DNA of 49,546 bases from Purshia tridentata (taxonomy: Eukaryota; Streptophyta; Magnoliopsida; Rosales; Rosaceae): assembly GCA_003254885.1 (NCBI GenBank), contig QANT01008900.1, forward strand, positions 1-49,546. Direction: 5' to 3'. Each line of letters opens with the position of its first letter. Position 1 is the stretch's first letter. The translations under genes were made by a program, and so were the position numbers. The notes below the pieces were generated by a model. It searched no databases, was not told where the DNA came from, and saw only the letters and a program-made list of their open reading frames with translations. Of the stretch, positions 12,245 through 24,600 are shown in pieces.

Positions 12245-12327
12245 TCTTCTATTAGCCCTTATAATCAACACATTTCTCTTATAAAGGCTAATAGAAGAAC
12301 AAAAGAGAGAAATGTGTTAATTATAAG
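12245..12327. repeat. Two overlapping, mutually exclusive inverted repeats
   Basis: Arm 12245-12263 (TTCTTCTATTAGCCCTTAT) is complementary to 12281-12299 at 18 of 19 positions. Arm 12258-12280 is nearly complementary to 12303-12327. The left arm of the second pair overlaps the left arm and loop of the first, so only one hairpin can form at a time. Such staggered palindromes can arise by replication template switching. No gene overlaps them. Confidence 0.7.
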
Positions 12328-12508
12328 AGCGTGGTGGTGGTGGTGAGGGTATTATGATTAATTAATAAGATTTTTTTGATTTTTGTAAAAATTAAAATTT
12401 TAAAATGTCACCAATTTAGATAAAATTTAAAGTTAAAATTTACAGTCTTCTATTCACAAGAATAATAAGACAATTAATACTTAACGTGGGCTAACATCGC
12501 TGCGCCAA

Positions 12509-12531
12509 CTATTTGTGATNCTATTTGTGAT
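12509..12531. other. Assembly gap base flanked by a short duplication
   Basis: Position 12520 is N. The sequence CTATTTGTGAT ends directly before it and begins again directly after it. This is the pattern expected where two contig ends carrying the same overlap were joined without merging. The true sequence may hold only one copy. Confidence 0.8.
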
Positions 12532-12536
12532 AAAAT

Positions 12537-12546
12537 ACGACGCCGT
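12537..12546 (+). promoter_or_regulatory. ACGACGCCGT motif upstream of the 258 aa gene
   Basis: ACGACGCCGT, the reverse orientation of the motif before HUB2, lies about 180 bases upstream of the start codon at 12728. CT-rich leader DNA (12620-12690) follows it. The position suits a core-promoter element. The N at 12520 sits just upstream, so the promoter sequence is incomplete here. Confidence 0.4.
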
Positions 12547-12727
12547 TCCCCTCATCATCACCGGCTCCTAACCAAATCTTCATCCAGATAAATAAAAAAT
12601 AAAAAAATTATGAAGCTTTCATCTCTCTTTCGTCCAAAAAAGAAAAATATATAATCATCTATCTCTCTCTCTCGGTCTCTCTGAATTCTCATTGAGTCAT
12701 TGTTGGGACTCTCGCTGTAATCCAAGA

Positions 12728-15205
12728 ATGCTTCTTTCTCTTGTGCAAACCACCTTAACATCATCGCCTTTCCAGTCCTCAAACTTGAAGACTCTGAGTC
12801 CAAGTACTAGTACTCTGCTGCCCAAAACTCTTTTTCTTGGTGTTGAAATTGAACCCACAAATGCCCTCCACAGATTACTCTTTTTCAGCAAAAGATCACA
12901 TCATGCTAAGCCCAGAAACGCCACATACACTATCCATGCTTCTTTGCTTGAAGCTCCACTCCTATGGGCTGGTAGGCTTTGCGTCTTCTATGCACTCTTG
13001 AAGACTGGTTTAGCTGGATCTCAAGCTAATCCACTTGTCTCAGGTCTACTTCTTTAATGGGTTGTGTCTTTTATTCTTGGTTATTTCGTGTGTATTATTG
13101 TTCCCAATTTTTTTTTCCGAAGAAAAGAAAAGAAATGAGGGAAGTTGCAATGGGTGTTTTTGTTGATAAAGTTTTTTTTTTTTTTTTCCCCTTTTTTGTT
13201 TTTTGTTTTTTTTTTGTTCTGTTACTTGTTTTCAGATTTGGGAGGATGTGGAGGAGGTGATGGTGTTGGCGGTGAGTCTGCTGATTTGGGGTTTTCGAAG
13301 TGGTTGAACAGCGTACAGGGGAAGCCAGGTTTGTGCATTTCTTGTAACTATACTTTCATATATTACGTTATTAACAGAACGGCATTTTGTTACCTCCGTT
13401 TATTTGGGTCGCAGAGAAAACTTGGAATATCATGTTTAGTTATTTTCAAACCATAAGATGTAAAAGAAGAGTAAGGAGAAAATTTGTTTAGCTAAGCCAC
13501 AATTTTGCTTAAAGCTACTTATTAGTAAAAAAAAAAAAGGCTACTTACAAGTTACAAGAAGGCGAAAATAATTGCACAGGCAAAACAGAGGACACTTTTC
13601 TCTCTCAGTACCTTTTAAGCGAAGTTAATAAACTGGGACTAATGACACATAAATGCTTAATGGATATGAGTTTTTATTTATATTTTAATGTTTATGCATA
13701 TATGAGCATTGACATAATGGATTCAATAATAACGCTCGGATTACTAGGGTGAACTAAGCATATGTTTTACTTCTCCACCAATTGAACTTAAAGTGACTCC
13801 TTGCTTAGAAAGTCAATGTAAAAAACTACTCAAGTTGTTTCTTTAATATTCCTTGGCACCTCAAAACTCAAAAGGATACATACGTAGTTCCTGATCTGTT
13901 TTTCTGATTAGAGATAAGGTATCCCTGCGGCCTACTAAATTCTATTTATGGTATTCTAGTGCAATGAAGCATTAGCCCTTGTATGACAGAATGTTGGAAG
14001 GACTAGTGTGCTATCATTATTTGAAGCCTGTGTTTTCTCTGAGGCTGTGCTTTTTCTTAGGATTTGGTAATCAATGATGAGTATTGTCTTTAAGGCTAGC
14101 ATGAAGTTCCAATGCCTCTGTTGCCTCAGGACTATGAATTTCTGAAATTCCAAGGGACATATATACCATCAATGTGTTAACTGGCCCTTTACTGGATGAG
14201 AGTTTCTTAGAATGTTTACTTAGTTTTCAGTATCATTGTGTACTTAGTATTGTCTCTCCTCAAAGTCATTGAGGAGCAGCTGCAAGAATATTGTTAGCAT
14301 TTATTATATTGCTGTCAGTGTTGTTCAAGGTCCAAAGCACATCAAAGGAAGTTTTTTTGCTAATTGAGGTTTTCTGTGGTTATGGTTATGATTTGAGTGA
14401 CTCCTCGATTCATAGAGATGGCTAAAAAATAAATGGATATTTCTGAAAAATTATTTGTAAAGGGAAAAGTTTATGACTGAGGAACCTTAGTTGTTCTTGT
14501 GCATTAAGTGAATGTAATGATTCTAGGCTTTTGCAAATATATAAAATCTTTTGGCTATGTAGTTATTTGTTTTCACTTCACCCTTATTTCATTTAGGGCT
14601 GCATTTTCTTTTCCTTTCATCATCATCATAATTATTTTATAGACCCCGATGTTGATTCGTTTTATCAGCGAAAGAAGCAGCTGATAAGAGGAAATTAGTG
14701 AGCAAATGGCATCCTACCACAAAGGGCACACTCAGAAGGAACTACAGGGTACCATCTAAATCTGAAGGGCGGCGTGTTCTGAAATCCATTGCCTCCTTAT
14801 TGTCAGAAGACGATCACTTTGTAGATGCCTCCTCTCACAAGGTAATTACAACCCTTGTGGAACAATTTTGATGAAATTGTTTTTGTTGTCTTCCAGTTTG
14901 ATGGATTTTATTTTTCTATCTAGTTCAATTTGTGTATAGTCAAATTCTTAATGGCAGTAGTCATAAAGCCATGTGATCTCACATGTCAAAATTGCTTCTG
15001 GCATTCATAGGGTTGTCAGATCAGGAGGGAGAGCGCTCATGGAGAAAGTGTCTGTTGCAACAATGTGAGGGTTCTGTTCGATGAGCTTCCGACTCCACAC
15101 CTAGTTGTGGAAATAACTCCTTTTCCTGCTGGTTCTCTTACAGAAAACGATTATACTAAAGCTGAAAAATTAGAGAGGGTGCTCAGATCGGGTCCTTCTG
15201 TTTAA
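12728..15205 (+). CDS. Unknown plant protein, possibly plastid-targeted
   Basis: Four exons join in frame (12728-13043, 13236-13328, 14669-14841, 15011-15205) to give 258 aa. The start is the first ATG; an open frame upstream contains only TTG. The first ~60 residues are rich in Ser, Thr and Leu with few acidic residues, as in chloroplast transit peptides. Residues ~76-95 form one hydrophobic stretch (LLWAGRLCVFYALLKTGLAG) that could cross a membrane. A Gly-rich linker (107-118) follows, then a basic region (134-172) and a C-terminal part with CQIRR, a CC pair and a hydrophobic beta-like segment (VRVLFDELPTPHLVVEI). I recognise no catalytic motif and cannot assign a function. The gene is convergent with the SF1-like gene. 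Confidence 0.8.
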
Positions 15206-16084
15206 GTCTTCTCGGACCTTTTGTGCTTTTCACCTTTTTATGCATTCAGTGTCGACTTTGTACATAGTAATATCATGAAAGGAAGCTTGCTTTCAGTTTC
15301 ATCCCATGATCTCGGTCTCATAACTTCCCTCCCGTACCATTGATCAATTTCAGTTAGTGCTAGAATTCAGGGCTCCCAAGTGAACTGAATAAGACAAGAT
15401 TCTGAGAGGGTGATGCGAATTTGTCAAGGTTCCATTTAGTTTTCAATCTCTGTAAAGTTGGTGAAGCTTTTGGTTAGAACCAACCTCTGGGATTGTATTA
15501 GCGAGAAGTCTCTAGCGAGGAGGTGCTGTTATCGGCCAGTTAATGTCAAATCAGAACGAATAGTGTCTACCAAAGATGCATGCGGAACTTTGATTCTGTA
15601 CTTTCGGCTTTATTTTATAAAAACAACAGCTTTCTTCAAACAAATTTTCTTGCTCGATTCTGTCTTTGTGCGTGCGTGTTTGTGTGGGGGAGAGAGAGAG
15701 AGAGAGAACTTGTTGGGAAAATACAAAACACAGTGCATGGCCAATTCAATCTAATTCTAGCAAAAAATATCCAATCTGAAATAAATGTTGTATAGTTTTC
15801 TTACATAACAAAATTCAGTCGAGTAAAATTTAGCACCTGGACACAAGATAAGGACATAAAAGCGGATCAATTGGTAATAAGGTATTAAGGTGAGGAAATA
15901 TACTTTTAAGTTCTGTCCTTCAGAAATTAGATTACATCAGGAACACGTAATATGACCTCAATAAACTACAAATGTAAATTCCCGTTTGGGTCCTAAAATA
16001 TTAATTCTGAGCAAATACCTGTTTCACTAATTCCTAAATTATTTTACACCAAGGCCATCAATCCCATTAGTATGGATCATTCTC
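15206..16084. other. Convergent 3' regions of two genes
   Basis: The region lies between stop codons of the + strand 258 aa gene and the - strand SF1-like gene, so it should hold both 3' untranslated regions. A GA dinucleotide run lies at about 15690-15708. No coding exon is seen; the open frames at 15458-15795 lack protein-like character. Confidence 0.6.
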
Positions 16085-19000
16085 CTACTTTCCCATCTTT
16101 GCTGCATTACCTCCCTGCTGTTGAGTCGCAGTAGACATGGAAGTGGGCGAGAATGGATCATAAAGCTGCTGCCCTCTAGGACTAGACGCTGACTTACCAG
16201 AGGCAAAGGCCTGATTGTTGATGAACTGTTGATTTGGACCCTGGGGAATTTCTGGTCGAGTTGAGTGACCAGGATAATTTTGATGAATTTGAATATGATT
16301 TCCTGGCCTTGGGGGCAAATGACGGGGCAAATTGGGCATTTGGTGAGCTGGATTGAAGTTCCTTGGTCTTATTGGCAGGACTGGTGTCCTAGGTGCAACA
16401 GGGCTGGTGTCTAGAAATGTTGCAAGTCTGTGAGGAACTGAGAGGGCAGTTGAATTTCTTGCAAAGGGAGCAGCAGATATATGAGGTGGAGGTTGACCCA
16501 TCTGGTCACCAACCTGTGGTCTCGATAACACCTGACTGCCAGGCTGAGTCATATTTTGCACAGGCAACTGGAAAGACAGTCCCTGAGGTGCTGGAGGTGG
16601 CACCATTGGTTTAGTGGGAGGAGCATTATGTGCTGAAATATGACCGCTTAGTTGAGGAACCGTTTGAAAGACTGGACTCTGCGGTCGGTGAGGCTGAAAA
16701 GTAAAATCACCAGGACTTGGAGCTGTCACCACTGGTGGCTTTATGGGAGTGAAATTTGGTACACTTCCAGAAACAGAACTTGGCACTCTTGGTTGCATTG
16801 AGAGTAGAGATGTAACTGGCCCTGGTGAAAGAGCTGGAGCAGATCCTGATATAGGCCTCACAAATGGTTTGGGTTGCGCAAGTGCAGGCATTGTAAGTAT
16901 GGAAGCTGATGATGTAGAGCGAATGCCCACTTGAGGCCGTGAAACATTAGTAAAACTTGGAGCTGCAATAGGATGGTTTACAGGTGCACTGGATAACTGA
17001 GTGGACGGCGTAGGTGGAAAGGTTACAGAAGAAACCATATTGGCCATTGATATATTTGAAGGTGGTGACATGGATACAATACCTGGTTGTGGAACTATAG
17101 CATTAGGTGCAGAGGATGAAAACACTCCTGGAGCCATTTGCAAATTGCTACTGAAACCTACGGATGACCATCCAGTAGAGCTCCCAGCAGGTGCCAGGGT
17201 CTGGTCAGGTAGTGATCTGGGGTGCTGATTAGACACAGGTTGAGGAAATGAAGACACAAAGGGACTGGTGATAGAGGATGGGCCTATCGGTGGGGGTCGG
17301 TTTCCCATGAATATCAGGGGAGCTGAAATATTAGATTGAACCGATGAAGGCTGGGGAGCCATCATAGAGAAATTTCTTGGTGGGCCAACAGGACCAGGAC
17401 TTGTCTGAGCCATATACGTTTGCTGGAACACTTGTGTTGGTGGCTTTTGTCTAGGGGGACCAAGAGCTGGTGGAGGCCCAAATAATGAAGGCAGGTTTGT
17501 AGAACTGAAAGGTGATGTTGATAGATGGGCAGGATTGTTGAGAATTGGTCTGGAAGAATTCAGTGAAGTGAAGCCAGGTAGATTCATTGGAGTGCAAGAT
17601 GGGTCTGTTGAAAAAGATGGACAAGGGTACTGAAACTGCCCTGTAGGTGAAGTTTCTGCCATTGCTTGCACCAGTCCCTGGTTTACCACAGTATTAGGAA
17701 GCATATCAGGGGTTGTTGAGTTCTGGCCTTGACTAGGAAAATGAGAATTATTATCACACGAAACTGAAGCACATGTTTTGGCTTCGGCTGCCAGATTTCC
17801 CTAAATAGAAGGTAATGATAGTATGAATACAATAATAACGGTCGAAATGATAGTAAAATAATATGAAAGAAAAGGTTAAAAGAAATTAGTGCATGAAAAG
17901 CTTATTATATTTTAAAACAATAATGAAACTCACAGATACAGAGGTGACTAGCAGTTCAATCACAGCAATTGCTGCATCTACTTTCTCAAATGTGTCAGCT
18001 GAGACATGAACATATAACTTTTCATATTCACTCAGGATCTCACTCCCATCAGATGGTTTTATTTCGGCCTGAAAATAAGTTAAAGAAGGGAAAGTCAATA
18101 CAGCTATGCCTGTGCATTATTATACATCTTGAAGCAACCCAGTCCATGGTAGATATTTTATGTCTAAATTAAAATGTTTAAGAAAAGATGAAGAATGAGG
18201 GTAAAATGATGATGATGACACTACAATTTATCTTGATATTGATCTCTTATTGTTTTATATTTACTAATACAATTACCTTCTCTCCTGTCTCTCCTTTGGT
18301 ACCATATACTTGAATCTTGGCTCCAGTTTCCTGATTTGCAACAATTAATTACAAAATAATAAAGAGGAAAAACGACAAAGATCTTCAACACATGCACAAG
18401 GTATTCATAAATGTGGTTGACATAACCCCCTGAGAATTACCACAAACTGATTACCTTTTCTAATTGCTTCTGATTATCACTTCCAGGACCATATATCAGG
18501 CCAACAAAATTGTATCTAGGATATTCGTTGACCTGAAAAAACATTTAATCACATGTTAGCATCAGAAATTAATACTTTGTCTTCCTGGACTCAGGAAACC
18601 AAAAAAATTAAAAATTTCAAGGTCCAAGAAACCTTTTATAACTATTTACAAAAAATGTATGATTACACTACAGATAATGAGTCCAGATTATAATTCCACA
18701 TACATGGCTCTTTTCTGGTAAGTTCTATTTTTAATCAGTACAACTAAGATTGACAGAACATTTTCTGTTGTACATTTCCCTTCACCCTCATAAAATAATT
18801 TATAATCTCTCAGCAGTTTGAATACACCTTAAAAAAGAGAGTTAATTAGAAAAGTGTGCCATGGAATTTCAGAACCAGAAGATAAACTTACAGGAATAGG
18901 AACTCTAGCCTCTTTCAGCAAAGGTTTATAATCAGGTGGAGCCTTGTAACATGGATTTAACTTTAAGATTTCGCCTGAATATTGTCAAGAAGAACAATAT

Positions 19001-20052
19001 TTATGAAATGCACAACAGAAGAAACAGGACGGTATAATCTAAGAAAGCTGTCAAACACACCTATGGCTTCCCGCTTCTCAAGTTCCAACTGTTCTGCATC
19101 CTACATCAATGACCATTATTATCAGTGCTCAAGACTAAAAACAACATTCAAAATGTAAACAGAGAGTACCCAAGAAATCAATGAAAGAAAATAAGAGGCA
19201 ACTGTGGGGGAATTTAAAATCATATTCTACCTCTCTGTCAATTCGATTCCTAGAGGATTTGTGATCTGGATCCTGGGTTGTTGATGGTGTGTCCTCATTG
19301 TTCCAAACCTCTGATATTCCAGATTTCAGCTGTTGTGTAATTTGATCCACCCGAGTCTGCTCAAAATTTGTACCACCAAACAGGCAGTAATATCACTTAG
19401 TGGCACCTGGAATGGGAGGTTTCCATGTGAACCATTCACACAGAAGACACCGACCAACATTTTACCCAATGGGAAAAGGGAAACTATCAATTGCCACTAG
19501 CAGAGCAATCTTTATTCTTCCCAGAAACTGGGGATACTAATGCCTCCAAACCATAAAATTGAAATTCTTAAATCTACCGGGCATGGGAAGAAGCAATTAT
19601 TTTAGTTTGACATTGTGGAAGCATAGAAAGAGTTAAAGAGGGAAAAAGATACATAAATTCAGAACAGATTTTGATTATCTAACTATAAAAATAACCTAGT
19701 ATCAGAAGAAAGATGACAAGAACAGTTGCAAAGAATCAGACAATACCTGATAAGCTAAGGCTCTTCCCTTTCTAACAGAAGCATCCTGGGTCAGATCAGG
19801 GCCCCATTTTGTTTTCCTCGGAATCTGTTTATTAGTTTCTCCAGCAACTGCATCACTGGCTCCTAGGTTTTTACCTCCCCGGAAAATGGGTACAAGTGAA
19901 CCCGACAACTTGTTTTTCGGTATAACAAATCCAGACTTAGCAGAAAACATAGAGACCTTCTGGGCACCAGATGATGCAGATGAAATAGCACTCCCCGACA
20001 TCTCAACACTGTGAGGCTCAACTGGGGATGCAGTGTCAACCTTTGCACTCAT
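16085..20052 (-). CDS. SF1-like KH-domain RNA-binding protein
   Basis: Eight coding exons (5' to 3': 20052-19747, 19356-19231, 19100-19061, 18974-18892, 18532-18455, 18330-18277, 18068-17934, 17800-16085) give 845 aa. Residues ~89-180 resemble the SF1/branchpoint-binding N-terminal region (RKTKWG, then ITQQLKSG and an acidic/basic helix). A KH domain of the SF1/STAR type covers ~182-273 ([29 protein letters not shown] split here as two motifs, [15 protein letters not shown] and [13 protein letters not shown]). The loop reads GPGS where canonical SF1 has GPRG. No CCHC zinc knuckle or RRM follows. Instead the last exon encodes ~570 residues rich in Pro, Ser, Gln and Asn, probably disordered. 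Nuclear RNA binding, perhaps in splicing, is inferred. The start is the first ATG; the upstream in-frame TTG was not used. Confidence 0.87.
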
Positions 20053-20069
20053 CCTGTTCTCCAATCATC

Positions 20070-20960
20070 ACTGAGAAGCTCAACTGAAGATTTTCACTTC
20101 AATGTTAAGACTGGTGAAGAGACCAAACAGTTCAAATGGGTAAATAAGCCAGGCCTTATGCATAACAAATGCAACTGGAAGTGGATTATTTTAGCATCTT
20201 ATGCCCCAACCCCCACAGAAAAAAACCAACTAATGAATTCGATTTTCGCAAAGTGACTCCAAGAAATCTTAGCTTTTTTCTCATTCCAAAACTGAATGTA
20301 AGTATTTTACTAACCAGGCAACAAAAACACAACCCCAATAACAATATTAAGCACCGTGTTTAAAACCACAAATACGTTATTGTTAAGTTCCCAAATCCAT
20401 GATTGGAATGGAACTGCAAATGGCTGACCTTAATTCAAACAACTTCTTCAACTCCAAAAGAGAGAATACGACTTTTTAATATAAGCCAATAAAACCATTT
20501 GCTTTTCTTTTATTTTCATCAGCATTCCCAACAGCCAAACAAAATGGTATTCGATACCTGCCTTAACCTACACATACACATAAAAAAGCATACAGATAGC
20601 TGAGAGAAAGAAAGAGAGAGTACCTGCAAAGGGAGGTTGCTTTCTCGATACGGATTAAGGAGTGCACAGGGGAGAGTCGGAGAGAATATCAAAACGCTGC
20701 GTTTGGAGTTAACCCAATTGCGCGCCCTTCTGTAAAGTGGCAAGTCTCCTTGTAAGCTATAATGGAAACTACTCTCACATGGAGTTTTTACAGCACACAT
20801 TGACAAACGCCGCGATGCGAGAATTTATTGGGTCAGTTGGGTGGCTGAACATGGGCCAGGCCTCAGTCCGAGCTTTCATTTAACTTCAGTTGGGCTTATG
20901 AACGATGGTGAACCTTTTTCACCAGCCCAAATCACGTAACCCATTTTTACAGCCACTTAT
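20070..20960 (-). promoter_or_regulatory. 5' leader, leader intron and promoter of the SF1-like gene
   Basis: On the - strand a good donor (TTTGCAG before GTACTC, exon end at 20624) and candidate acceptors at 20070 and 20083 suggest a 5' leader exon (about 20624-20800) and a leader intron of about 540 bases. Upstream, GGGCC/TGGGCT-type site II-like words cluster at 20851-20930, a common feature of promoters of constitutively expressed plant genes. Transcription start is not fixed. Confidence 0.5.
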
Positions 20961-21688
20961 TTATTTATTTATTTAAAAAAATTATAATAATAATCTTAAC
21001 CACTTGACTTGTTAGCTATGTTGTTACAATTTTATTCTTTGAATTATATAAAGTATTCGTTGTATTATGTGGAGTTCCTAACTCTAGTTGTGGCAGAGGA
21101 CATTGCCTTCTACCTTTCTTGAAATTATACAGAAAAAAATTTAAGAGCTTCACATAATTCAGATGGACTCGAAAATTGCTTATTTCGTTAAAGGCAAACA
21201 TAATTGCAGAAGGTGCTGATATGTAGAAATGGAACAAATATTCGGGATTTATTTTGTTAGTATTAGCATTATCCCCATTGCAGCTTAATAACACAAGTAC
21301 ATTACATGGGACTTGAATTTTCAGAGGCAACTGAAAAAAATAGCTTCTTCATAATCATAATGGTGATAACAAAGAATGCGAAATCTGCATCAGTAACATA
21401 AATCTTGTTACAGATCTCACTGTATGACATGAAGAAAACTCACCTATATCACATGTAACATGCAAAAATGACCAAAAATGTGACCTATTTATTATCCCCT
21501 ACACTATTTGAGCTGGTCCGACAGTAACATGATGCATACCTACAGGGGCAAGCACCAAAGGGAGTAACCAGTGGAACTTCCCAACAATAAAACCATATTC
21601 AGGATAGCTCCTTCAGTATGCAAATTCAATCTGGGGCTGGGAGAAAGGCATGAGAAAAGCTCCCGCTGAGACTCACTGCTGAACATTA
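20961..21688. other. Intergenic DNA and PIG-V 3' region
   Basis: It lies downstream of the PIG-V stop codon and upstream of the SF1-like promoter. The right part should hold the PIG-V 3' untranslated region on the - strand. No other coding sequence is seen. Confidence 0.55.
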
Positions 21689-24600
21689 TCAAGTGAAAGG
21701 ATAGAAATTTGAAAACAGCAAACTGCCTAGAAGAATGTAGGCAGCTGAGTACGCCCAAATCATATATCCCCATCTCTTAGAAGTACCCGGAGATTTCATT
21801 ATATGCGAGGCAAACCAATAGAGAGGAGGGCTGAAAGATAAGAAACGAGTAGCAACCTGTCAAATATGAAGCATCAGAAGGCATGATACATAGTCAGCTA
21901 TTGTGTGTGACATTCAATGTTTCAATGTGGTACACACACAAGATCAATTTTTAGACCTACACTCTACACAAGATCAATTTTTCAAACCTAATAACCTTTA
22001 ACAAATTAAGGAATTCTAGAAGGAAATAAAGTCAAACCTGGACATGCATGACAAAAAATGCTGTGGCTGCCATAAATCCCAAATGTAGAATACATGGGAG
22101 AACAGCAATAGACAAGTATCCTTGCTTTTCTGATAATTTATGTTCTTTTGGGAGTAGAGCAGGACCGTCTTTGGTCACTTTCTTCTTTGCTTTGAGGTTG
22201 TGATTCTCTGTTACATTTGCAAATGATTGCTTTATGCAGTCTTGAAATAAAAGAACACAATATACCAAAATTTGGTCACACATACTGATTAGGAGCCACA
22301 TAGTACAGGGGAGATAAAAGGCTAACAGGTTACTGGCTTCATATAAATATATCCACAGAATAGACTATAAATGTATCGAACTTAGATATTTTAAAACTCA
22401 ACTAGTAATACCTTGACTGTTAGAAGAGTGTTGCTCTGTAGTGCGAGGGACATATCTTTGACCTCCCGCTAGAGAAAAGAGCACAGAAGCAGCATTTTTA
22501 TCCTCAATACGAGCACAGAAACCCAAAGAGAAGAAATTTTTAGGCATTGACTTCGCATAATAGACAATCGAGCAAAGTGCCAAAGACAATATTGGTGACG
22601 CCAGCAGAAAGTTTGGCAACTGTTTAAATTGGAAGTATCTCGAGAAACCTACTCCCCTGGCATCAAGGTAAATAATCAACACAAGCAGAAAAATTGTAAA
22701 AATAAATCTTCTTTTTTATTTTTATCCTGTATTTACAAGGTATGTATCAAAATGAAACTAGACAGAGGAATAGGGAGCTAATCCAATTAACATTCCTTGC
22801 ATAATAGAATTCATTTTTTAATCTTGGACCAACAGAACAATAACTCATTCTTTAACATGGCTCTTGATCAACTATATACAGTATATGATTGTAAAAATTT
22901 ATCTAGACAACAAAAATAATAAGTAATATGCTGATGAACAACCCTTGGTAGTTAAAGATAAAAATACCAATAATGACTTTGAATATAATTGTACAGCAAA
23001 GGTACTCTTGCTTTGCACCAGGGCCTCGTATCATTTGGAAAAAGTCCAAGACAGATATTCCCATATCCATATAATTGAAATGCAAAAAAAGGAGCAAAAA
23101 TACATAGACAACGCAGAGCTCCACCAACAACAACCTGCATTGCCAACTGGCATAGAAATGAAAAATTACTAAGCAACCATCTTCATCAGTATCAATGTAA
23201 GGTGAAAAAAGAAAGAAAAAATTGAAACCTACAAAAGCACGCTTTCTCAAGAAAAAAGCATCATAAGCCTGATGCCCAGTTTGAAAACAGAAATAACCAG
23301 CATTAAGCATTCCATTGGACCTTGAAAATCCAGAAAGGACGAACCAAAGAACAGCAACAACATCTTTTCCACATATTAGATGGTACAATCCTCCGATTGA
23401 AAATAGGGCGAACAAAGTCTCGGAATATCTGCAGTAGAAAGCAGATAAAAAAACATCAGTTTTATTCAATTTCATAGGTATCAATTTAAACTGAAAAAAG
23501 AACAAAGAAAAGTTTACATTGATGAATAAAATATGGAAGCTGGATTGAAGCAAAACAAAAGTGAAGCCCTCAATGCTGCTGCATGGTCCTTTAAAATAAA
23601 AACTGATAGCCTGTTAAAGTGAGAAGGGAAGAACAGCAATCAGAAGTTTTAAACCAAAAGAAATGTCAGTGCAAAATTATTAAGGGCACTCAATTGAGTC
23701 CAGGTTTAAGAACATAAAGAAAAAGTATCTGCACTTTTTTTAAGACATTATTGGAAACATAATATCAACATAAAATATCTATACAATGAAGAAGCCGTGT
23801 TTAAGACATTATTGGAAACATAATATCAACATAAAATATCTATACAATGAAGAAGCCGTGGGTAAGTGGCTATAGAGATTTGTAGTCAAAGGAGACTCTC
23901 CTAGGCACCGAGTGGTGGTAAGTAAAAATTTACAATGGTGAAAACGGTGATAACTAACACAATAAAATGGTACGGTTTACAATGGGCACCATATATCATA
24001 TCATATGCACGTAAAGAACTACGGACCACTTAATTCATAGCCACATCTTGTTGCTGTTAAAGATTACAGTTCTCCATTCTAGAAACTTCACCCTGATGTA
24101 TCTCTTCATTCTTTCTTTATAAGCAATAAAATCAAAATGGATTGTGCAAGAATCCACAGTTCCTTTTTTTCTTATTTAAATTCAGAGAATCAGGGTCTCA
24201 AAAACGAAACGTATTTACTTTCGCTTGTAAAAATGGTGCAAGTAAAGCTAGAGATTGCTGGCAAAAAGCACACTTGAAGCTACCAAATACTTATATAGTC
24301 CTAACCAAGTCACCTGTACAAATATACCGCCGTAAACACAAAAGCAATGTTATTGATCACATATCCGGATAACCCCAATACAGCTCTTTGCCCAATAACT
24401 GGAACCAACGGCGCCAAAACTGAAACATAAAGCACCACCACCAATGCTTAATAATAACAACACCCTAAAAACACAAAATCACCCTTTCAAATCAACAAAA
24501 TGATACAAAACACCATGCGGGTCTGCTCAAAGTTAACAAATTGCCAAGTGGAATTTGCTTAAAAATGAACAATTTAATAAATTTACCAAATGAGTATTAC

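Larger units (their letters stand above)
11381..12530. other. HUB2 3' region and intergenic DNA
   Basis: The HUB2 3' untranslated region occupies an unknown left-hand part. No further coding exon is seen. The rest holds the second dispersed repeat, T-rich low-complexity DNA, an overlapping inverted repeat at 12245-12327 and an assembly gap base at 12520. Confidence 0.6.

Noticed and set aside
12692..12727. Upstream extension of the 258 aa protein
   Set aside because: The frame begins with TTG and no ATG occurs before 12728; plant nuclear genes rarely start at TTG.
16393..17228. Several open frames on the + strand
   Set aside because: They are antisense shadows of the long Pro/Ser-rich last exon of the SF1-like gene.
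22903..23553. 216-codon open frame on the - strand
   Set aside because: It joins PIG-V exons 4 and 5 through the intron, with intron-like Phe-rich sequence; splice sites and family similarity support separate exons.
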